A stretch of 64,000 bases of DNA from Flaccisagitta enflata (Eukaryota > Chaetognatha > Sagittoidea > Aphragmophora): positions 57,226,001 to 57,290,000 of the forward strand of contig OZ231127.1 of assembly GCA_965153355.1 (NCBI GenBank), written 5' to 3'. Positions 1 through 12,589 of the stretch are shown in pieces. The notes beneath the pieces are model-generated. The model ran no database searches and was not told where the DNA came from. It saw only the letters and a program-made list of their open reading frames with translations. Each line of letters opens with the position of its first letter. The first letter of the stretch is position 1. The translations under genes were made by a program, and so were the position numbers.

Positions 1-915
<915 letters not shown>

Positions 916-927
916 TGTGTCTACATC

Positions 928-1008
<81 letters not shown>

Positions 1009-1014
1009 TTCTTT
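916..1014. repeat. (TC)n microsatellite
   Basis: CT-rich array preceded by a (TGTGTC)n stretch at 880-920. Confidence 0.97.
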
Positions 1015-1136
1015 AGCATAATCTCCCCCACTTCCATGCTTCTTGAGCAAGAAATGAGCTACGACTTCAAGTTAGTCCCGGTTTGGAGGAAATCATCGGA
1101 AAAATCATTGGAAGGAAAAAATGCGGAGAAGCCAGT

Positions 1137-1455
1137 TGGGGAGACATGAGCCCAACGCCATTATTGTTGCCCATTCTCTCTTCCCTTTAGTTGTTTCTGT
1201 TGTTGTTGTAGTTGATTGGGGAGACATGAGCTATGAGCCCAACGCCATTATTGCTGCCTATCCTCTCTTTCCTCTTGTTGGTCTTGTTGCTGTTGTTGTA
1301 GAGACGCAAGCAATGAGCCCAACGCCATTATCGATGTCTTTTTTTTCTATCTTTCTGTTGTTCCTGATGTTGTTGGGGATACACAAGCAATGAGCCCAAC
1401 GCCATTATCGTTGCCCATTTTTTCAATCCTTCTGTTGTTCTTGTTGCTGCCGATG
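1137..1455 (+). repeat. Four-copy minisatellite, ~75-85 bp unit
   Basis: Four imperfect units each contain GAGCCCAACGCCATTAT followed by a pyrimidine-rich and TTGTTG-rich half. Unit starts are near 1137, 1218, 1303 and 1374. Spacing varies through TTG and CTTT slippage. Confidence 0.85.
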
Positions 1456-1637
1456 GCGCCCACTGGGCTCCTCATTACCAACTCGTGAATGGCTCTGCGA
1501 GCCCGGCAGGCCGGCATTGATTCAGAAAGTGTTGAATTTCATTGCAGTAAGGAAACTTGCACTCTTAAAGTATATCATTCTCGCTTAAAAAACTTTCCTC
1601 GTTCTAAGAAAAAATGATTCAAGAATAATTTTAGATA

Positions 1638-1813
1638 CAGTTGAACCCCGCTCTAACGGATCCGCTTTTAAGGGAATTCCACCTGTAACAGATACTAATT
1701 CTTGGTTTCCACAACCAGTTTTCTTTTATCCTTTATGTTGGATATTACAGAATTCCGCTTATACAAATGAAATTTGTTAGTCTCCTGAAATCCATAAGAG
1801 CGGGATTTAACTG
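1638..1813. mobile_element. Pogo/Tigger-like MITE, TA duplication
   Basis: A 176-bp element starts CAGTTGAACCCCGCTCT and ends AGAGCGGGATTTAACTG, so the two ends are imperfect inverted repeats. TA flanks both sides (1636-1637, 1814-1815). CAGTTGAACCYCG termini with TA duplications are typical of pogo/Tigger relatives in the Tc1-mariner group. No coding capacity. Confidence 0.8.
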
Positions 1814-1815
1814 TA

Positions 1816-2068
1816 CCATTTCATCTCTTCCGTGAGAAAATGATAACCAACTTTATCGCATTTAGTTCTAAGCGCCCGTCGACCGTAATGGAATGACATG
1901 TGGAACAATCTGCGATCAGTCTACATGCTACAAGTATACACGGCATATTTCCATTCATTCCATTCGCATGACCGTTGGTACTTTCATCGGTTTGTAATTC
2001 ACTTTGGCGCACCAGCCCAGTTTTCGTCTTATTTGTCATTCTTAAGGTCAATCGCATCATATTTAAGG
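1816..2068. other. Nothing recognised
   Basis: Low-repeat sequence between two MITEs. No gene, RNA or repeat identified. Confidence 0.5.
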
Positions 2069-2070
2069 TA

Positions 2071-2550
2071 CAGTAGATGTCGTCTAGACTTGGAAATACG
2101 GGGGAGGACTGATATTTTGTTGATGTAATGTATAGATCTGAAGGGGTTGACGATGGGGTATGGCATCCTCCTACGGCTTACCTTACAAAAAAAACTTCTA
2201 GTATAAGATATCAGGATCAATCACTTTTATGGCAGAATTTCAGCTTCATCTATTTGCTTTAATCGCAAAACCAGCCTGGAATTCGAACCTAAAACCTTTA
2301 AAGATATAGACTGATCATAATAAATCTGAAGTTAAGTGAGTTAACCACTAGACCAATTTCCACAATTATATAAGTGGAGCTAATATGACTTAGTATATTC
2401 AAAATTTTTTTTCTATCCACAGAGCTGCCATACCCCATTGTCAACCCTATAAAACATAAGCATTATACACACACAGTTTTATTTCATTGGCACAAATGGT
2501 AGTTATGATATGAGGGCCCCCGTCTTTCCAAGTATAGACGACATCTACTG
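2071..2550. mobile_element. TA-flanked foldback MITE carrying a tRNA-like module
   Basis: Inverted ends start CAGTAGATGTCGTCTA and share a second block, GGTTGACRATGGGGTATGGCA, on each arm (2146-2164 and 2428-2450). TA lies on both sides (2069-2070, 2551-2552). The centre is not symmetric: 2255-2365 on the - strand holds an A-box-like TGGTCTAGTGGTT and a B-box GGTTCGAATTCC. Confidence 0.75.
2255..2365 (-). repeat. tRNA-derived SINE-like module
   Basis: Read on the - strand, TGGTCTAGTGGTTAAC (A box) is followed about 65 bp later by GGTTCGAATTCC (B box). The same A-box wording occurs in the SINE copies at 19.2 kb and 29.7 kb. The anticodon arm is not convincing, so this is not called a functional tRNA. 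Confidence 0.6.
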
Positions 2551-2552
2551 TA

Positions 2553-2936
2553 CAGTATCAACACTATATAAAGTAATTCTCAAATATTTCTTTTTATTCA
2601 TTTATCTGTATAATTATTGTGAATTATCAGCATCAGAACAAGACGACAGCTTCAACTGTTAATGTGGCTTTGTTTTCCATTCGTTAGCCCGTTTTTAACG
2701 CATATACGCGCATAGGAAAATATCGAACAAAGGGTTTCCTTTTGTCCGATATGCAGTTAAAAACATCGGCAAAGACACAAAATTGCAGATAACATTTCGT
2801 AAAATTCTCCGGCTTTTAACTATCAGCACCAGCACCAAACTCCAGGATCAACTCACTTTAAAAAATGATAAATTGGGCCTCACCATGTTTTAAACTGCGT
2901 CTTCCAGCGTCTAAGTTTTCGTAATATAACCATTCT
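2553..2936. other. Nothing recognised
   Basis: Mixed-composition sequence. No supported gene or repeat. Confidence 0.5.
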
Positions 2937-2942
2937 TCCTTA

Positions 2943-3017
<75 letters not shown>

Positions 3018-3020
3018 TTT
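2937..3020. repeat. (CTTT)n microsatellite
   Basis: About 20 CTTT units, immediately 5' of a family A element. Confidence 0.97.
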
Positions 3021-3049
3021 TCGTTCTTTTTTTTTTCTTTTTCTCTTTT

Positions 3050-3258
3050 TTAGTCGCGTGCTACGCGACTCTACAACCCGCTTTGTTGGTCCGTCGGTCC
3101 GTCCGTCCGTCCGTCCGTTGGTCCCTCCGTCACACTTTACTTTTTTGGGTTTTTACGGTCTTTGGCCTCATTGCACCTGCCCAAATGATTGAGTGACCTC
3201 AAATACAGCCCCTGCCCACCCGCACGCGACTGGGGTAGCCGTGTATCCGGCCTTGTTT
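3050..3258 (-). mobile_element. HINE-like family A element
   Basis: One end carries the hairpin AGTCGCGTGCTACGCGACT after a T-run. A (GTCC)n core (3090-3125) follows, and the other end has GCACGCGACT then GTGTATCCGGCCTTGTTT. The subterminal CACGCGACT is the inverse of the terminal arm. This is the most complete family A copy in the window. Confidence 0.85.
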
Positions 3259-3935
<677 letters not shown>

Positions 3936-4102
3936 TTTATTTTCCCTTTTTTTTCCACCCAGTTTGATTCTCGTTCATTACTCTTCGTGATTCTTAATTT
4001 CTTCCTTTATTTTCCTTCTTTTTGCTTTTTTGCGCGCGTGTCATCATCGCGTCTTCGTCTCTTCGACGCGCGCGTTTCCACGCCGGAAGTGTGGCCAAGT
4101 CT

Positions 4103-4104
<2 letters not shown>

Positions 4105-4181
<77 letters not shown>
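4105..4181. repeat. (GA)n microsatellite
   Basis: About 38 GA units. GC-richer unique DNA of unknown role lies just 5' (4030-4104). Confidence 0.97.
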
Positions 4182-4184
<3 letters not shown>

Positions 4185-4385
4185 AACGAAGTCTGCGTTT
4201 TAGTTTTCAAAGAAACGAAAGAATTACGATCATTCTTGCGTTAAATCAATTGAATGGAAAGAAAAAGGATGGAAACAACTTAATGTACAAAAAATGCTTT
4301 TGCATTTCTTTCTTGGAAGATGATTAGATATGCAGGAGAAAAAAAAGAAGAGAGATACAACTAAAACGTAAGTCAAAACAATCAC

Positions 4386-4500
<115 letters not shown>

Positions 4501-4926
4501 TACAAAAACAAAAACAACAAATACAACAAAAAGCATGAAAACAACAACATCGTAGTGAAAAGACAAGAGAAGACTAAATATGAATGATGAAAAAGAAAAA
4601 AAAACTTCACTTTTTCTCACTCTTTTTTTTCATTTCATTGGCCCAAATTTGCTCGAAAAACAACACATTGGTGATATCACGTAATATACATTGAGTTTTG
4701 CTCGGCGCCTTACCTAGATTCAACAGCAACCAAAATCTGGAAAACATCCCACCAGTCAGCGACAAGGAAGACGACGATCTAATTTTCAATTTCATGGTCA
4801 TGTCAACCTAATTAATACTCATTGCTGGCAGCCTCCCGACCTACCGTGAAATAAAAGAATCCTTCTTGCGAAAAAATTCCCAATGAAAAATTATGGAATA
4901 TTCAAATTTTGCCCGTTTAAAGAGAG

Positions 4927-5032
<106 letters not shown>

Positions 5033-5199
5033 CAATGTATTCATTCTGCCGTTAGTGCAGACTGTCATTCATTGCACTCTCGCAACCCTCAGATAGGCTT
5101 TGGTAGAAGGACCGTGCGTCAAACCAACCATTGATATTGTCCGGTCAAGTTCATCGTGCTGAAGAACGGGCTCATTTCCCCGTTTCGTTTACATTGGTG

Positions 5200-6012
5200 C
5201 AGGCCTGTACACAATTGAGTTCCCCCCCCCGGGGGGGGGGAGGATCCAAAGGTTCAATGGGGGAAAATGAGAAAAAACAAAATTTGGGAAAAATGTAATT
5301 TTTGACGGTACCAAATCATAAAAACTGGATAGCAAAACACAATTTTACACTATTTAAGCCTTAGCTACACGGTTTTATTGGTAGCCACCGGGAGTGGGAT
5401 CGATTCGACTATATTATTTTTTTGTCAACCAAAACCTCAATATTCCGGTAACTTTCTGTAACTTTTTTCTAGAAAACAAAATCAGAGATGTGATTGAAAG
5501 CCGTTTATCTTATCGATTTTCTCCTTGCAGCTTAGTGCAGCATGCCTTTTAAAGGTTGTCTTTTCATATGCAAATCAGTCTGAGCGACTAATTTGCATAC
5601 GCATATGCATCTTAATGACTTACAAATTTCACAACATTTTAGGTGATGGTAGTAGATGTTGTTTGGAAGCAACAGTCTCAGTTTCAGTCCGAATTTCTTA
5701 TTTCTAATGGAGAATAATGACAATTTTACCAAAAACAAAAATAAAATGGCAAATTAACGTTAAATTAAGTGCAATTATCCATATTTAAAAACATCCCCAT
5801 AGGAAAATATTATTTGATAACATCTTAATAGATACATATGAGCGCATTGCAACCAAAAAAATGGTCAAAGATACATTTTTGATGTTTGACTACTCCTGGC
5901 TATTATTGGTCTTTGGGGAAAAAAATCATTGATTTAAAAATGCGACGTGGGGAAGAAAATCAAAGGCAGGAGAGGAAAAAAATCAAGAGCGACTCAATTT
6001 TACACACCCCTG
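5200..6012. mobile_element. hAT-like MITE (813 bp) with 8-bp duplication
   Basis: Left end CAGGCCTGTACACAATTGAG and right end (reverse) CAGGGGTGTGTAAAATTGAG are imperfect TIRs of the CAGGSSTG type. Flanks CATTGGTG (5192-5199) and CATTGGCA (6013-6020) are near-identical 8-mers, as hAT insertions leave. A C10/G10 homopolymer switch sits at 5221-5240. No transposase frame. A related right end lies at 46440-46515. Confidence 0.7.
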
Positions 6013-6140
6013 CATTGGCATGTACTCAACTGTTCAATTAATATGTGAATGTGTCATTATTTTCAGTCGATCAGACCTTCGATCAGGCCGGGTTGACGAA
6101 CGATTCTGTATTCTTGCCCCTGCCTAACATAGACCTGCGT

Positions 6141-6490
6141 GTAGACCAGCCCGGGGGCTTTTGACCCAATGTGCTCAGATCTTTTATGTTCGTTGGCTAT
6201 ATATAGCATTTGCTGTAAAAAGACACCCCTTAGAATTTCAGACCCATCAGCTGATGCAAAATCTGGGCCGCCACACACCACCTTTTCTAAAGTAAGATAT
6301 AGGGAGGAGAAAACGGGTCCTGTATATTTTTTATAGGAAATGAGGGAGGGGGCGGCCCAGGTTTTGCATTATCCAATGGGTCTGAAATTTAAGAGGGGGT
6401 ATTTTTACATCAAATGGTACACTTAGCCTGCGAACATAAAGGATCTGAGCAGATTGGGTCAAAAGTCCTCGGGCTGGGGCAGACCTTCAT
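6141..6490. repeat. Foldback repeat with ~130-bp arms
   Basis: The left arm (6150-6275) and the reverse complement of the right arm (6350-6485) share CTTTTGACCCAAT, TTTATGTTCG, TTTCAGACCCAT and TGGGCCGCC in order. The spacer is about 75 bp. No clear duplication at the ends. Confidence 0.75.
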
Positions 6491-6704
6491 TATGGCCGTG
6501 CTCTATCTTGCTCAATTCATCTTTTCCCACATACTTAAGTAGATCACATGACGGGTATTACATAAAAAAATACCAAATTCCAAAAGATCTCATTAAGAAC
6601 ATCAGTAATTGTTTCTGTAAGACCTGTTATGAATCTGCTTGTAACAGGACTGAAATTGTCAATACTCAATAGTCACTAAATGTCTTCTTCTGTCTGCCTT
6701 ATAA

Positions 6705-6914
<210 letters not shown>

Positions 6915-6954
6915 CACGCGTGCGAGTTTCTTCTTCTGTTGTTCTCATTTTCTT

Positions 6955-7085
<131 letters not shown>

Positions 7086-7201
7086 TGTTTTCTCAAACAC
7101 ACAGTTGTTTAATCCCAATACTATCAATGTTTAGCCAACCACCTGATCGACTCCTACTCTGGGATCATATTGTTCCATGTTTTCAAGATTAAAGTACACA
7201 G

Positions 7202-7203
<2 letters not shown>

Positions 7204-7297
<94 letters not shown>
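7204..7297. repeat. (GA)n microsatellite
   Basis: About 46 GA units followed by a CAGA-rich stretch to 7375. Confidence 0.97.
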
Positions 7298-7300
<3 letters not shown>

Positions 7301-7389
7301 AATCAGAGAGCAAACAGACAGAGACAACCAGACAAACAGACAGAGATAGGGACTGAAACAGACGGACAGAATCAGAATAGTTCACAAAA

Positions 7390-8215
7390 TAAGAAGTTTA
7401 AGAGACTGAAACCTTGAGAAAAGTTTGACGGTACCTTTTAACAAGGATATCTTAGTTGAAAAAATTAATATGCTTAAATCTTCAGATTAAATCAAAGCAT
7501 TAAATGATAGCAAGTATGACACGGTGCAAGATCGCGTGAAATTTGGTAGTCACCAAGGTTAAAAAGTTAAAGTGTCATAAAATATTTTTTTTCTTCATGG
7601 TAGCATAGTATATCACTTTCTGATTACAAAATGAAAAAAATTAATGCAAAATTTATTTTAATTAGCTAAATACTAATAATTTATTATTTGATAATGATTT
7701 TCAGAATATAATGAGATTTTTTCATATTTTTCAAGTATATTCAATAAGAAAATACTTCAAAATATTGTTATTATATCTAATTTTTATAGAATATCTAATT
7801 TCTATAAAATTCTTTATTTATTTGCTTAATTATAAGTCAATAAAAAAATAAAAAAACATTTTTTGCTCATTTTTTTCATCATGTCATAATTTGATTGTTA
7901 CAATCTGGATGTTAGGTTGCGATTACACATTCAGCAGTTGTCTATAACTTCAATCATCCATACTTTGTATGGATATTCATTCAATCATTCACTCATTCAT
8001 TCATTCTTTCATTCAATAATTTGATTTGATTTGATGAGATAAGATTTCAATTCAGTCATGAATGATAATTTTTTTTTTTCTGCTTTTCTTGTTGATAGCA
8101 ATCCTTAATTCTGAACCAAATAGAGGGCTGAGCGACCCACCGACTGACACATCAGTCTTATTCATGGAAGGGCAGGGGCGTGGTTTGAACAGATTCACAT
8201 GCTGGACATCTGCAC
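7390..8215. other. AT-rich stretch, no gene seen
   Basis: Strongly AT-rich from 7560 to 7900, with a short ATTC array at 7970-8015. No supported gene. Confidence 0.5.
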
Positions 8216-8219
8216 AGGA

Positions 8220-8453
8220 CAAAAACGAGGATTGAAACACGACCAATATGGAATCGCTTGGAATGGGCAGAAGCAGTTATTCTGGTGGACAGGGGCAGTT
8301 TTGTGGGTGGTTGGGGGCTGTCATGTGGGTGGGCAGGAAAATTGGCGCATCCTTCTATTCAATCAACACTCCCTCTCACTGAGAAAGGCTCTTTTAGAGT
8401 CACTCCCAACCAATGAACATACCTTTTGATCGGTCGCTTAGCAAGTGACTAAA
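8220..8453 (+). mobile_element. HINE-like family C element
   Basis: The right end carries the hairpin GTCGCTTAGCAAGTGAC followed by an A-run. The body has the GTGGACAGGGGCAGT / GTGGGTGGGCAGG wording shared with copies at 30.4 and 55.2 kb. The left end is degraded. Confidence 0.65.
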
Positions 8454-8466
8454 AAACATTCATGAA

Positions 8467-8572
8467 TGAACAAGGCCAAGTAGGCCAATAGGTGCGACGT
8501 GTGGATTGTCAAACAACGACCGACTAACCCACTGAAAAGCAGACACATTTATAGGTGCTTTGTCGCACCTAA
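8467..8572 (+). mobile_element. HINE-like family E element
   Basis: Begins GAACAAGGCCAAGTAGGCCAA, with the subterminal arm AGGTGCGAC, and ends in the hairpin AGGTGCTTTGTCGCACCT plus an A-run. The arm and hairpin are exact inverse copies. The core is short (about 60 bp). Confidence 0.75.
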
Positions 8573-8700
8573 AAAACAAGTAACGCGGGGTCACAATATT
8601 GTTGCAGACCGGTGGGCAGGGCCATCCAACTCCCAGCCTTACCCCAACCCCAACTCCTAACCCCCACTCCAACACTAAAACACACACAATAACAACTGCA
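8573..8700 (+). mobile_element. HINE-like family B fragment
   Basis: Starts ACAAGTAACGCGGGGTCAC and runs through TTGCAGACCGGTGGGCAGGG into a C-rich ACCCC stretch. The palindromic end is missing. It abuts the family E hairpin, giving a C-E-B row in one orientation. Confidence 0.7.
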
Positions 8701-8716
8701 CCATCATAAATGCGCA

Positions 8717-8925
8717 TTTTCTTTCTTTCTTCTTTCTTTCTTGTTTCTTTCTATCTTTCTTTCTTTCTTTTTCTTTTTTTTTCTTTCTTTCTTTGTCATT
8801 TCTTTCTCTCTTTCTTTCTTTCAATCTTTTTTTCTTTCTTTCTATTTTCTTTTTTTCTCTCTCGTTTCTTTCTTTCTCGTTTCTTTCTTTCTCGTTACTT
8901 TATTTCTCGTTTCTTTCTTGTTTTT

Positions 8926-8957
<32 letters not shown>

Positions 8958-9121
8958 TTTCTCCCATTCTTCCTTTCTTTCTTTCTTTCTTTTTTTCTTT
9001 GTTTCTTTCTTTCTTTCTTCCCATTGTTTCTTTTGTACTTTCTTGTTTTTTTCTTTCTTTTTTTCCTGCCTCTGTCTTTCTTTTTTTCTTTCTTAGTTTT
9101 TTTTCTTTCTTCCTCTCTATC

Positions 9122-9169
<48 letters not shown>

Positions 9170-9375
9170 TTTCTCTTTCTCTTTCTTTCTTATATTCTCT
9201 TTCTCTTTCTTTCTTTCATTCTCTTTCTCTGTTTCCTTCTCTCTTTCTTTCTTGCTTGTTTTTTCTTTTTTTCTTTCTTTCTTTCTTCCTTTCTTTCTGT
9301 TTTTCTATTTTTCTTTCTTTCTTTCTTTCTTTCTTTTTTTCTTTCTTTTTTGTTTCTTTCTTCATTTCCCTCTTT
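8717..9375. repeat. Long imperfect (TTTC)n satellite
   Basis: About 660 bp of TTTC units with C, G and A interruptions, including a CTCGTTTCTTTCTTT higher-order block at 8855-8920. It translates in all + frames as poly-FLS; not coding. Confidence 0.96.
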
Positions 9376-9419
9376 GTGATGTCCCTCTTCATGTCCGTCT
9401 ATCTTTTCCCCCTCTCAAG

Positions 9420-9700
9420 ACCTAAAGTCCCATTAAAGCCTATTGAGGCCTGAAATCTTGTTCTTAAGCCTGAAACTAGCCCAAAATAAGCCAAAAATCA
9501 GCCCTGTAAGCCTGAAAAGTGCCCTCCCAAGTCAAAAATTGCTGAATTCACTAAAGACTGAAATCAGTTTTCACTTGCTCTATCCTGAGAGCAGCCCTCA
9601 TATTCATTAATCAAGACAGTCAAGGTCTAAAATCTAGTCTTTAGAACCTGAAATCAACCATCTTTGGCTCTTGGGCTTTGTAAAGCCACCTCCACTCTCC
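9420..9700. repeat. Degenerate family-D-type core repeats
   Basis: Irregular ~20-bp units of the AGGCCTGAAATC type, matching the satellite core of family D. No recognisable D ends. Confidence 0.6.
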
Positions 9701-10095
9701 TGCATCTGTTCCCCGGATGTATGAAAACTCACCCCTGCCCTCAGCCCACAATCTTGTGAAAGGAATTCAGGAACTGTGAATCATATATAATCCTTGATTG
9801 ATTTGGAGTTAGTACCAGCATATTAGCCCCCTAAGATCTAATCAGGGCTGTAGAGAGAAATAACGCCCCTCCCCCCATTGATTACTCTGATCAAACCTGC
9901 CCCCCCCCCCCTTATATTGTTCTTTTACCGCATAGAAATTTGCTCCAGTGATTTTTTGCCTGTTTTTTTTTCTTTTTTTTTTCTCACACATTAGGGGGCC
10001 CTTAAGCGCCCCTAAGGCCTGGGCCTCTATCTTAGATGAGGTGACCTCCCTCTGCATGATCTAATTGAGCCACCTGGCCACTCATGGGGACCCTC
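9701..10095. other. No gene seen; C-run and pyrimidine tracts
   Basis: Contains a C10 run at 9901 and a T-rich tract at 9961-9985, and is otherwise unremarkable. Confidence 0.5.
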
Positions 10096-10127
10096 AGAGC
10101 CTTAATTTGTGCTATCAGTACTTAGAT

Positions 10128-10860
10128 CAAGTGTCAAGGAGAAATTCACAATTTTGTCATTCCGACATGTCTCATTGAGAATCAAGAATTTGCATAAAAA
10201 ATGAAAAACTGCAAAAACGAAAAATATCAGCACCTGGCAAAATCCAATATCTAGGTGCCCATGTTTTTGGAAATGCAAAATTGCTCTTTGTTTTCCATAT
10301 TCATAATTTTTAAGATTCAAAATGTTTTTTTTCCAAGATCTTAGATTGCAACACATCTCAGCAAAAAACAAGTAAAAACGCAGGTTAAAATGGTTGCAGG
10401 TGGATGAAATTTGAACTGTAAGTGGATTACACATCCAGTTCACTTGTCTTAAAATCTTGTGGGGCTGCGCCATCAGATAGTGCGCCAATTCAAGGCCTAT
10501 ATCAAGTCTAGAGAGAAAAATCCCAATTTTGTCATTTTGACACATCTCATTGAGAATTATGAATTTGCATAAAAAATGAAAAAATGCAAAAACGAAAAAC
10601 ATCAGCCTCTGGCAAAATCCAATATCTAGAGGCTCATGTTTTTGAAAATGCAAAATTGCCCTTAGTTTTCCATATTCATAATTCTCAAAATTCAAAATGT
10701 TTTTTTCCAAAATCTTGGATTGCAGCACATCTCAGCAAAAAAAAAGTAAAAATGCAGGTTAAAATAGTCGCAGGTGGATGAAATTTGAACTGTAAGTGGA
10801 TTACACATCCAGTTAACTTGTAATAAAATTTTGTGGGGCTGCGCCATCAGGAAGTGCGCC
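10128..10860. repeat. Two-copy ~370-bp tandem duplication with a variable hairpin
   Basis: Unit 1 (about 10128-10497) and unit 2 (10498-10860) are close copies ending GGGGCTGCGCCATCAG. Each contains a stem-loop whose arms differ between units but stay complementary (GCACCT/AGGTGC versus GCCTCT/AGAGGC). A 208-codon - strand frame runs through both units, but the structure argues for a repeat, not a gene. Confidence 0.9.
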
Positions 10861-11325
10861 AAATCAGGGCTGAACCATTTTTTTCCAAAATTTTCTGTTT
10901 TTCATTACATTTTGGCTATTTTTACATTTATGTTTATTTTGGCATCTAAGTTTTAAAAATAAGTGTGCCAATTTTTTTCACACAAACCTGATGATAGCCT
11001 GAGTGGATTTCATTTAAGAACAGGAGCTGAAAACAAAAAATGTATCCGTAACAGATCAAAGAAATCATGATGTCTTGATCATTACAGCTGTTTTTTTAGG
11101 TTTTCTCATTTTTCTTTTGAAGATATCACTTTAGTTTGGACTCAAATGAGCCCTCCTGAGTATCATCTGCCTGGAAAGTGACAATTTACTATCTATTATG
11201 CCAGTAGAACACATTGTTGGTCAAAAATAACAGTTTTTGATGCAAAAATAAATGCAAAAATTATGTGACTGGCTAATTCACTTTTATCTTTCTCCGTGTC
11301 GTATAAGAATAGAAACGCCATTTTA
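10861..11325. other. Nothing recognised
   Basis: AT-rich sequence with T-runs. No supported gene or repeat. Confidence 0.5.
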
Positions 11326-11326
11326 C

Positions 11327-12125
11327 GAACGAGTGACGCGGGGTCACAATATCGTTGCGGACGGGTGGGCAGGGGCTTCCAACCCCCATCCACACTCCAA
11401 GTCCCCCCCCACCAAGACATACAGTAGATCTTGTCTAGACTTGAGATAACAGGGGCAAGCATTGTAGCAAAACAAATGAAGCCAGAAGAGTGATTTTTGA
11501 AACATAGACTAATTAAGGGATGCTTTATTGCTCATGATAGCTGGTTGCCATGGAAACGCATTTCTATGTATTTTCGCTAAAATATAAACATTTTGAGAAA
11601 TTTTTTTAGGGAACATTTTTTGAAATTAAATTTGCTACAACTTTCCCACTGTATATTCTGTAAGAATGTCGCTTGTTTAGTGGTTGCTAGGGCTTGTCAC
11701 ACATGGATACGCTCTCTAGCAACGGCCAAACGAGCGACATTCTTACAGAACATACTGTGGGAAAGTTGTAGCAAATTTGATTTTACGCGATGTCTCCTAA
11801 AAATATCTCTCAAAATATTGACATTTTAGCTAGAATACATAGAAATGTGTTTCCATAGCAACCAGTCATCATGGGGAATTAAGCATCTTTTGATTAGTCT
11901 ATGATCCAAATATCACTCCCCTGCCTTCATTTGTCGTTCCACAATGCTTGCCCCCGTTATCTCAAGTCTAGACGAGATATACTGTATACCCAAAAAACAT
12001 CTAGAATTCTCTTTTTTCTACTTTTTGACTCATAAGTTACAGATGGATGGACCGACGGACAGACGGATGGTTCAACAGACGGACTGACGGACGGACAAAG
12101 CCTCTTATAGAGTTGTGTGTCAAAA
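11327..12125 (+). mobile_element. HINE-like family B element split by a MITE
   Basis: Left part 11327-11419 starts GTGACGCGGGGTCACAATAT and carries the subterminal GTTGCGGACGGGTGGGCAGG. The right part 11987-12125 has the GACGGACGGACAAAG core and the degraded palindrome AGAGTTGTGTGTC. Between them lies the TA-flanked MITE at 11422-11984. Confidence 0.75.
11422..11984. mobile_element. TA-flanked foldback MITE, near full-length hairpin
   Basis: A 563-bp element. Its arms of about 270 bp are inverted copies from end to end: CAGTAGATCTTGTCTAGAC at one end, GTCTAGACGAGATATACTG at the other. Shared inner blocks are GCAAGCATTGT, CAACTTTCCCAC and AGAATGTCGCT. TA flanks at 11420-11421 and 11985-11986. 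Tc1/mariner-type ends. Confidence 0.85.
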
Positions 12126-12585
12126 AGAAAGTTAAGCAATCTATTTCGAAAAATTTAGAAGAAGTGAGCAATCCTGCGGCCAAAATTGATAAGACAAAAG
12201 AGTAAGAACGTTAACAAAGTGGATAAGTGTGGTATTCATAAGATATTGTTTCGTATTGATTTATTTCTGAAGTTAAAAGTACAAAAAAGAAAACATGATA
12301 TGATTTGTGTTTTACCAACCTCTTTTTATTTGCTAGGTAGTATGTGAACAGAGACAGACAGGCGAGATAACAGACAGACAGTGAGTGATAAAAAGACATG
12401 GGGGGGGGAGATCGTTGAAAAAAGAAACACTGACAAAAAACAGACCCTTAAAGAAAGGGAACGTCAGATTAAAAAATCAGGCAGACGGTTGGACAGACAG
12501 GGGTGGATCCTCTGCTCACTCTTTCGCAAACGAACCAACGAATGAAGTATGAAAGGGAGAGGCAAAGACAGCAGTAAAAGAAGTA
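12126..12585. other. No gene seen; CAGACAGA-rich patches
   Basis: Short GACAGACAGGC and GGCAGACGGTTGG patches at 12350-12500, otherwise unique. No supported gene. Confidence 0.5.
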
Positions 12586-12589
12586 TGAG

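Noticed and set aside
1137-1455. CRISPR-like array
   Set aside because: Spacers are homologous to each other and the genome is eukaryotic. It is a four-copy minisatellite.
10102-10728. 208-codon - strand frame with two protein repeats
   Set aside because: It spans the 370-bp tandem duplication. Related repeats elsewhere are not open, and the conserved feature is a hairpin, not codons.
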